Shown: in pieces, positions 57,408-64,000 of the stretch
Position numbering within the stretch: the stretch's first letter is position 1
How the letters are laid out: every line of letters begins with the position of its first letter
Source of the DNA: Fusarium oxysporum f. sp. lycopersici 4287
Lineage: Eukaryota; Ascomycota; Sordariomycetes; Hypocreales; Nectriaceae
Assembly (NCBI RefSeq): GCF_000149955.1
Contig: NC_030987.1
Coordinates: 3,379,138-3,443,137, forward strand
Reading direction: 5' to 3'
Length of the DNA stretch: 64,000 nt
Notes under the pieces: generated by a model
The model's database searches: none
What the model was told of the DNA's origin: nothing
The model's input: only the letters and a program-made list of their open reading frames with translations
Program-made: the position numbers and the translations under genes

Positions 57408-58883
57408 CTATTCTGCCGACTCTCCCTTAAAAGCCCGAATAACCTCTTCGGCTCCCCGTATCCCACTCCTCACCGCACCGTCCATATACCCCTTCCAGAC
57501 CAACGAAGTCTCAGTACCTACAAAATGCAGTCTCCCAACCACCTCACGCAATGCCTTCCCACTATCACTCGTCAACGTTCCCGGCATCATCACCGGTGAC
57601 GGACAACCCCAAATCCAGGGCTGCTTGATCCACTCCTGCAAGATGATATTGACAGGTTCGGGTGCCTTTACACCGACACCACTGAAGACTCCGTTGAACT
57701 GCTCGAGCACGATTCTTCGTTTCTCTGTATATGACCACTTGGACCAGTCTCTGCCTCTGTCACCCACGACAAAGCAGGTGATGCTGTACTGTCCATCTTC
57801 TGGTGAGCATGTATCTCGTGAGAAGTGAATCGGCCCTGTCTCGCATTCTATGATGCCGCTGAAACCAGCGTCACGCCACCACGGCTTGTCAAAGACAAAG
57901 ATGGCTTTAGACGTACAGCCTAGTGCAGTGCTTTCACCTAGTGTCTTTTTGCTATCTGGTAGCGGCGGCTCGAAATTGATAGAAGGGTAGAGACACGTGG
58001 GAACTGAGACAATGACTCTCTTGGCTCGGAAGTTCTGCTTAGGGTTGGCTGTTTCGATCAAGACACCATCAGAGCCTTGTTTGATTGTCTTGACGGGGCT
58101 GCGAAGTCTCACAGCCGTCTCTGGGAGCTTTGCTGCTAGACGCATCGAAAAGGTCTGGTTGCCTGTTTCTTGTCAGCTAGAGGCTCACTTCATGGAATGG
58201 TTAAGGTACTAGCCCTGTCTGTTGCGCAGATATTGCCCCCCGTCCTTCTTGTCAGAAGCCATATTATCCAAGCCCGTACCGCTGCGGATATAATCGACCA
58301 TGAACAAGGCGCTGACTTCATCTGGCCCAACACCCAAGAGAGGACTCGTAGCCGAATCAGCAACAGCAGGACCAAGTTCAGGACCCAGGAACTTCACACT
58401 GAGTTGATTGAACGTCATAGAGTCCAGCATCTCAGCTTCGGGATGAGCTGAAGGGTTCTCTGGGTCAATCTCGTCAACCCACTTGTTCAGCTTTTCAAGG
58501 AGTCTCTGAACAATATCAGCTGCATCTGGAGGTACAGGCATTCCGGTACCATGTTTTATCTTGGTAACGCCGCCATTTACCTCCTGATACAGATTGTAAC
58601 CAGTGGCTCTCTGCTCGATCAGATCAAATCCAAACTCTTGCGCAAGTTTGTATATCTCGCTTTGGTTCGTATCATTGAGCCAAGCGGCGCCCAAATCGAC
58701 CTTACCTCCCAGGTGAGAGGCATCGACGCTCAGAGTCTTGCCGCCGACTCTGTCGCCGGCTTCGAGAACGATAACAGAATGACCAGCTTCATGTACATCG
58801 ACAGCGGCGCGAAGACCAGAAAGGCCTGCGCCGACGACGACAACGTCGACTTTCTCAGGTTTGTGTGAATTAGTAATCGTCAT
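57408..58883 (-). CDS. flavin-containing amine oxidase
   Basis: An FAD-dependent amine oxidase of the monoamine-oxidase/MAO-N type, oxidising primary amines with release of aldehyde, ammonia and peroxide. Two exons (58883-58214 and 58162-57408) give 474 aa. The FAD-binding Rossmann motif VVVVGAGLSGLRAA is at about residues 14-27, followed by EAGDRVGGKT; the C-terminal FAD motif FVGTETS with WKGYMDGAVRSG is intact. The cysteine motif that links FAD covalently in animal MAO is absent, as in fungal MAO-N. No peroxisomal C-terminal tripeptide is seen. The 51-bp intron appears to have a GC donor. The gene is divergent from the Dcc1-like gene. Confidence 0.92.
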
Positions 58884-59607
58884 TTTAAGATGAATGGCAA
58901 AGTAAAGAGGAAAAGAGCAAAGCTGCTACTCTGACATATTTATACGCTACACAGCAAGGGGGCCAAATCCTTCTTGAAGCTATAATCTGACATGACTGAA
59001 ACAGGTTGGTAGTTGTACACATTCCTTTTAGGTCTGAGCATCTTACTCATTGTCGTACTGTTTGTGAGAGTGAGATTTGCTCATTGATCGACCCTGATGA
59101 GGGGAGAAAGGCAGCAAAAGCAATTTAAGCTTCTTTTATCTCACGCTTGAAGCGATGAACCCGCGCTTTTGTAGTATATATTCCCTTTTAGATTTATGAT
59201 CCGTTACGCGTTTTAATTTATGACAATTCTTTCCAAGAGCGCTCAATTCCGGCTTTTCGTCCCTCATGATAGAGGGGCGCCCGAGATAAGATGTTCTGAC
59301 AGATTATCCTTCAACATAGGTAAGCGTATGTCTGTACCTGGCAATCTGATTATATCCTGACTCACATTTATTCGGAGTCGTCATAAAATCAATTATATAC
59401 CCGTATATCACTCTTTTTGGCAAAGTTTGCCTCTTAAGCCCATCAGTGTAATTCATTTATCTCAGCCTCCAAACTCCAACGGGAGATCTTCACGTGGACC
59501 CAATGCCCACTTCACTCTTAGCGCGTCATGATACACCCCTCCTCTCTCCTACACCAAACAGTCTCCCTTTCAACCAACACAATCACTAGAAACAAACTAT
59601 CATCACA
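58884..59607. promoter_or_regulatory. divergent promoter region, amine oxidase / Dcc1-like
   Basis: About 720 bp, AT-rich in the middle (59160-59410), between two ATGs pointing apart. TATA-like sequences occur on both strands. No specific regulator site is recognised. Confidence 0.45.
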
Positions 59608-60054
59608 ATGTCAAGCCAATCAGGCGGTATCACAGTCCAGTACAACCCTTCCCCAACAAACTACCGCCTCATCGAACTCCCTCCGGACCTATTATCTCTT
59701 CTCGAATCCGACGATGCACCCGTGTAAGTCAACCCCTACATTCACTCTCTTACAAGTATTATACTCATCTTAGTCAGATTGACCATGGAGTCCTCTGATT
59801 CGTCGGCTGTTATCAAAACGCCTACAAAGACGTATGCTCTTCGTCAGAAGAACACTTCGAATGCTCTCATGCTCCTCTCACCTACGCCTTTGCCTGCATC
59901 GTCAGATGGACCCCTCGAGCAGGGTGTCTCTATCATTTCGACCATCAAGGAGACTGTGGAGCTAGATACTGTTCCTGATGTGTCTGCTGGCACTACGAAA
60001 GGATTTGGTGGCGGTAAGGGGAAGTGGCATGAGCGATTTGGGAGAAACAGGTAG
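59608..60054 (+). CDS. DCC1: short Dcc1-like sister chromatid cohesion protein
   Basis: Dcc1 joins Ctf8 and Ctf18 in the alternative clamp loader needed for sister chromatid cohesion. Two exons (59608-59723, 59778-60054; 54-bp intron) encode 130 aa. The N-terminal pattern YRLIELPPDLLSLLES, a short hydrophobic strand after it, and KTYALRQKNTSNALMLL match the N-terminal Dcc1 domain, including the KT(W/Y)xLxxxxxSNxxLL motif. The C-terminus ends KWHERFGRNR. Yeast and animal Dcc1 have about 380-400 aa with winged-helix repeats that bind polymerase epsilon; these are missing here. I could not find them downstream on the same strand, so the short form looks genuine. Confidence 0.65.
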
Positions 60055-60471
60055 TAGGCTGTATATGAATATTATGATACGCTTTGATTACCTCAAGAAT
60101 AGGCAATGCGGAATATGAGTCAAGGTATTGTCTTCCTACCATTACAGCATACAAAGCCCGTCACTTGCCAATCAAGAGGTAGGAAGTATCTCATTAAAAG
60201 AAATTAACGCCGTCTAATAACATGACGAAGACCCCAGTTTCGCAGTCCATGAAGGAGATGATGCTATTCCACAAAATACATGCAACACCCTACTGAATCC
60301 ATAACTTTGCTCCCATTTATCTGGCCTTCAGGCTTCTTGCACCACTTGCTAGAGAGTACGTGGTGGTCACATTGGCTGTGTTGCTCTTGATCCCCTGCAC
60401 AGTCGAGTTTCTAAAAGGGCACCTGTCTGTCCTCTCAACTGAACCCTTTCTCTCATTAAGCCCAGTCATCG
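60055..60471. other. convergent 3' region, Dcc1-like / RBR ligase
   Basis: About 420 bp between facing stops. No winged-helix coding sequence or other gene recognised. Confidence 0.5.
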
Positions 60472-62920
60472 CTACCCTGGGCCACGCCAATTCTCCATTG
60501 GGTCAGGTTGCCCCATCATGTAAAATGGTTCAAAGTTTGCCAGTCCTTGAAAGTTTAGCCCTGGCATCGCTGGGCCCGGATCTCCTGGTGCCACTGGGAA
60601 CGCTCCAGCCTGGGGCTGTTGTTGTGCTTGTATTGGTATTCCTGCCATGTGTTGTGCTTGCGGTACCGGTGGAGGTCCAAGTGGTGGTGGTACTCTATTA
60701 CCAAGGCGAGCAACTGCATTCTTGAGGCGACGTCGGATCCCTATATGTGCCTGATCATGGACTTGGTTCTGCAGGCGTTCCAATGCAAGAGGAATTTGGG
60801 GTTCCCCTGGTCGCCGCCGAGCATTGTGAATGGCATGGGCATCGTGGAGTTGCTGGGCGTAGGCTTGGGCGTGGTCATGGGCTCGGGCATGAGCTTCCTG
60901 GTGCCTCAATAAAGCATCGAGATCTTCTTGACGAAAATGGTATGGGTTGTGTGCCGGTCCATGCTGTGCCTGTGGCTGCTGTGGTGGAGCATCGAAAAAC
61001 GGCCTTTGTCCTTCAAGCGGCAGAACCGGCGGCATAGGCATGAAGTTGACTCGATCCCTAAATCTCTGTCCAAGCTTGTTTTTCCGCCGCATATCGTCCG
61101 TCTTGACCCTTTCAGACATGTTGAAATCCAGAAGTTCGGGCGCTGATGCAAGTTCTGGATTCTCCTCCAAAACCTTCTGCTTAGCTGCCTTTTCAGCCGC
61201 ATTGACTTCGTTTTCGTGACGCTCTTCAGCACTCTCGAATAAGGGACAGTTGCCTTGCTTGCCACCTCGCCTCTCATCGTTGAAATGATCATAGTCACAA
61301 GACTTGGAACAGACGTAGCACTGAACGTTACCACAGCCTTTGCGGGTGCAAGTCATCTTGTTGCAGCCTTCTTCCTTGATAAAAGGGGTGTCGCCTACCA
61401 AGACATAAGCAGTCAGTATAAGAACGAAAGAAGCCTGAATGGACGTCATACACTTGTTGCATTTGCGGATGAGGGCTCTCGACATAGCCTCTTCTACCTC
61501 CCGCCGCAGGTCGACACCTCTTTCGATGGCTGCCTCCTGACAGGTTTTCGGTATGTGTGTTTCGTAGTTACAAAGCCGGCAACTCGTGATTTTGCAGTCG
61601 TCGTTTCGGCACCGGAATTCTCTGTCGACGTCAACTGGCGGGTACTCCTCTGCATAGTGACAAAAGGGGCACTTGGCGAGGCCGGGTAGTGCAGCCATGC
61701 GCAGATTGGCCTCTTGTTCAATTCGATCGATTGCCGCAGTCAGTTTCTTATTCAAGAACTTCTGGCGCTCGCTATAAGAGAACCCAGCCGTACACCCAAT
61801 CATGGACATGCATTCAAGTTCGTACTTTGAAAGGCCAATTTGTGTCTCTGCGTGTCGGCGGGCGCAGTTGATACAGAAAGGCTAAAAGGGAGTTAGCCAG
61901 AGTTTTCTTGCTAACACAGAGCAACCCATGACATTTCCCAAATTTACAGAAGCCTTTTTAAATATAGTATAGTTGAAATGGGGAACACTTACGTGAGGAT
62001 CATCGCCTTGACAATAGACGAGTCTGTTCCACGGAGTATCGATAAAGCAACACCCGCACTCAGTTACTTCTCCTCTTGCATCTGCCGACTCAAGGTTCAT
62101 CCTTTCGGCCTCCTCGGCCAATGCTTCTGATCGACGCTTTTCAACTGCATCCCACTGCAGTAATCGAGCAGCCTCGAGTTCCTTCATCAATTCTTTCTCC
62201 CAGTCGTTGGAGCAGGTTTGTATGGACGCGTCGATCCTCTCTTTTCTGTATCGCTGTACCGGCACTGAGGGTGTCTTCTTCAATTTCCAAGGCAATGGGT
62301 GATGGTCGCTTGCCTGATTGATGGCAGTATTGATGGCAATAAATGTTGGGAAAAGGCGATTTCCGTTGTCAGAAAGGGTTTGTTGAATGACCTTGACTGG
62401 TACCAGTGGGAAATCTCCTGCGATCATTTGCTTGCTGTGTTAAAGTTAACAGGATAGCTCTCAACCCTAATCTCGGTCATGCTGGCACGAAGCTCTAACA
62501 CCAAAAGCCACCCACCTAATCATGGATGATATGCGGTCGAAAGGGGAGATAAACTTACATAGTGGCCATTTGGGTACTCTTCGGAGCAATGACTTGTCCT
62601 TCAAGGTTACTGTATTTGCGCTTTGCTTCAGAGAGTCTATTCTGTAGTTTCTCGACTTCGTCTTCGTCATCTTGTCCCTCGGTTGTGCGCTTCCTCTTGC
62701 CGATGGCCTGTTTCGATCGCTTTGCCTTTTGATATACTTGCCCAGACTCTTGGAGATCGAGGAGATGATTGATCACTTCATGGGGGACGAATGAGAGAGG
62801 CCCAGCAATTGTCTGGACATAATCGAGACAGATGTCGGGAAATAGAGCAGTAACTTCTTGTATGCAAGTATCTTGTAGAGGCGGAGATGATTCTTCTGTC
62901 TCGCTTTCGGGATCCTCCAT
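60472..62920 (-). CDS. RNF216-like RBR E3 ubiquitin ligase
   Basis: RING-IBR-RING2 ligases pass ubiquitin through a catalytic cysteine in RING2. Four exons (62920-62559, 62434-61993, 61881-61452, 61394-60472; introns 124, 111 and 57 bp) give 718 aa. RING1 begins CGCCFIDTPWNRLVYC at about residue 250 and is completed across a splice. IBR follows with CPFCHYAEEY and CRNDDCKITSCRLC. RING2 holds CNKCDTPFIKEEGCNKMTC, the last Cys being the likely catalytic one, and CYVCSKSCDYDHF. The order and spacing fit RNF216/TRIAD3. The C-terminal third is low-complexity, rich in His, Gln and Pro. The start at 62920 gives an acidic N-terminus; an earlier in-frame non-ATG start is not used. Confidence 0.9.
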
Positions 62921-64000
62921 CCTCGTGATGGTGAAGTTCTTTGGCTCTTTGTTCACAAGCAAAAGTTGAAGCCTAGGTTTGAAGGCCTAGGTTTGATTAT
63001 AACGGTTAGAAATGATATGAAGACAGAGGATTCATAGTCTCGAAGAGCCCTGCTTTTTGTTTATGCTCTGGCGGTGGATCGATCTGTATCACTTCCATTC
63101 CGCGAGCTTGTGAATGATGTTGCCGCCAGCTGACACTGCTCGAGCAGATGTCCTTCACAAATAAATGCTCTGGCAGGTGCAAAGGCATATGTAGTAAAGA
63201 GAAGATGCAGTGGCAGTGGGGGACAGAAGGAGTTAATTGCGACAGTGATTCAACACTTGCAAGGACTGTCACATAAGTATAGTACTAAAGATGTTGGCGT
63301 CGCACCTTCGCACCAACCCTTCACTTTCACTCCGAGACGATGGCCTCTTCCACTTTTCACGGCTCATCCGAAATAATTTCGTGCGCAAAGGCAAATGAGA
63401 ATCAAGGTTCGCCGTGAAGAGGTGACTGAAAGACAAGGGCGGCGTCTACGGTGATAATGACGCCACGGCTAAACACGAAAGCTTATGTCCATGATTGTAA
63501 GTGGCACTCTTCTCTGGCGATGAAAGGATTCTGAGTAAGGTGTACGAGAAGCCAGCCCGCGACTTTGCGGCGTGAGGAAATTTTTGACTTGTTGTTTGTT
63601 TGCTCAAGAACATGAATGAGATAGAAGAACCTCGATATTCTTACCTGCGACAAAGATACTGATTCTGTAGGTATTTCGGTGAATACTCAGCACAGTGGAA
63701 GTTGTGCTTAAGCTGCTCGATCGTATTTCGATTCGCTATAAGTGAATGATCGAGGCCGTATCGTGATGTTGAGATTGATTAATTCGACGTCGGTTGAAAA
63801 TGGTCGCTCGAGTGATGGATGAATTTAGAGAATAGAAGAGAAGAGAAGGTTAAGAGGCGTTTGGGTTTCTCGCTTATAATAGACGGGAAGAGAGAGAATG
63901 AATGACCAGCTCCTTCTATCCCTTCTTTGTGCTTTATTCTAAGACTCCATCGGAAAATGGATGAAAAGCGATTAATCGATTGCTCAATGATCGCACTATC
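62921..64000. other. promoter side of the RBR gene, no further gene
   Basis: About 1.1 kb to the window edge. It should contain the RBR ligase promoter. One 88-codon minus-strand frame near 63006-63272 has no recognisable content. A gene may begin beyond the right edge. Confidence 0.45.

Noticed and set aside
1..64000. Biosynthetic cluster, transposon, viral remnant or CRISPR array
   Set aside because: No synthase, transposase, reverse transcriptase or capsid-type sequence, and no regularly spaced repeat array, was seen.

Overview
The window reads as chromosomal DNA of a filamentous ascomycete, most like a Sordariomycete of the Fusarium type. The evidence is short spliceosomal introns (mostly 43-66 bp, GT-AG with CTAAC/CTGAC-like branch points just before the acceptor), single-copy eukaryotic housekeeping genes on both strands, and fungal-specific families such as Zn2Cys6 factors, RTA1, NCS1 and Bqt4. 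The genus is inferred from family resemblance only. I see no bacterial, viral, CRISPR or intact transposon content. One assembly gap of N lies at 2313-2606. Exon boundaries were placed by eye from splice signals and reading-frame continuity.

Layout, left to right. 1-1973 (-): partial, disordered, arginine-rich protein. 1974-7865: long gene-poor stretch holding the gap. 7866-9308 (+): kinetochore Nuf2. 9568-10251 (-): unrecognised 227-aa protein, possibly a degenerate RecA fold. 10620-13055 (+): AP-3 beta adaptin. 13214-14310 (-): RTA1-family membrane protein. 15288-16394 (-): mitochondrial 3-hydroxyisobutyrate dehydrogenase. 17483-18883 (-): Bqt4-like telomere/nuclear-envelope protein. 21860-22828 (+): Rho GDI. 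23232-24362 (-): Ppg1-type phosphatase. 26210-28452 (+): CCHC zinc-knuckle/RS protein. 30669-32506 (-): Zn2Cys6 transcription factor.

Second half. 34983-37455 (-): amidophosphoribosyltransferase in 14 exons. 38963-39034 (+) and 39700-39771 (-): two identical tRNA-Thr(AGT) genes facing each other. 40117-41919 (-): NCS1 nucleobase permease. 45168-48456 (+): importin-9/Kap114 with a disturbed frame. 48919-50160 (-): proteasome regulator PI31/Fub1 with a frameshift. 50668-51416 (+): Rev7 HORMA protein. 51729-56274 (-): large Bud3-like RhoGEF. 57408-58883 (-): flavin amine oxidase. 59608-60054 (+): short Dcc1-like protein. 60472-62920 (-): RNF216-like RBR ubiquitin ligase.

The genes do not form an operon-like system or a metabolite cluster. 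Loose themes are chromosome maintenance (Nuf2, Bqt4, Rev7, Dcc1), Rho signalling (Rho GDI, Bud3), protein turnover (PI31, RBR ligase) and purine/nucleobase supply (Ade4, NCS1 permease). The observations most worth following are three single-base disturbances in two adjacent conserved genes, an unusually exon-rich ade4 with 17-nt microexons, two probable GC-AG introns, a stop-free 57-bp intron inside the RBR catalytic region, a Dcc1 reduced to its N-terminal part, and a RhoGAP-like segment inside the Bud3-like RhoGEF.
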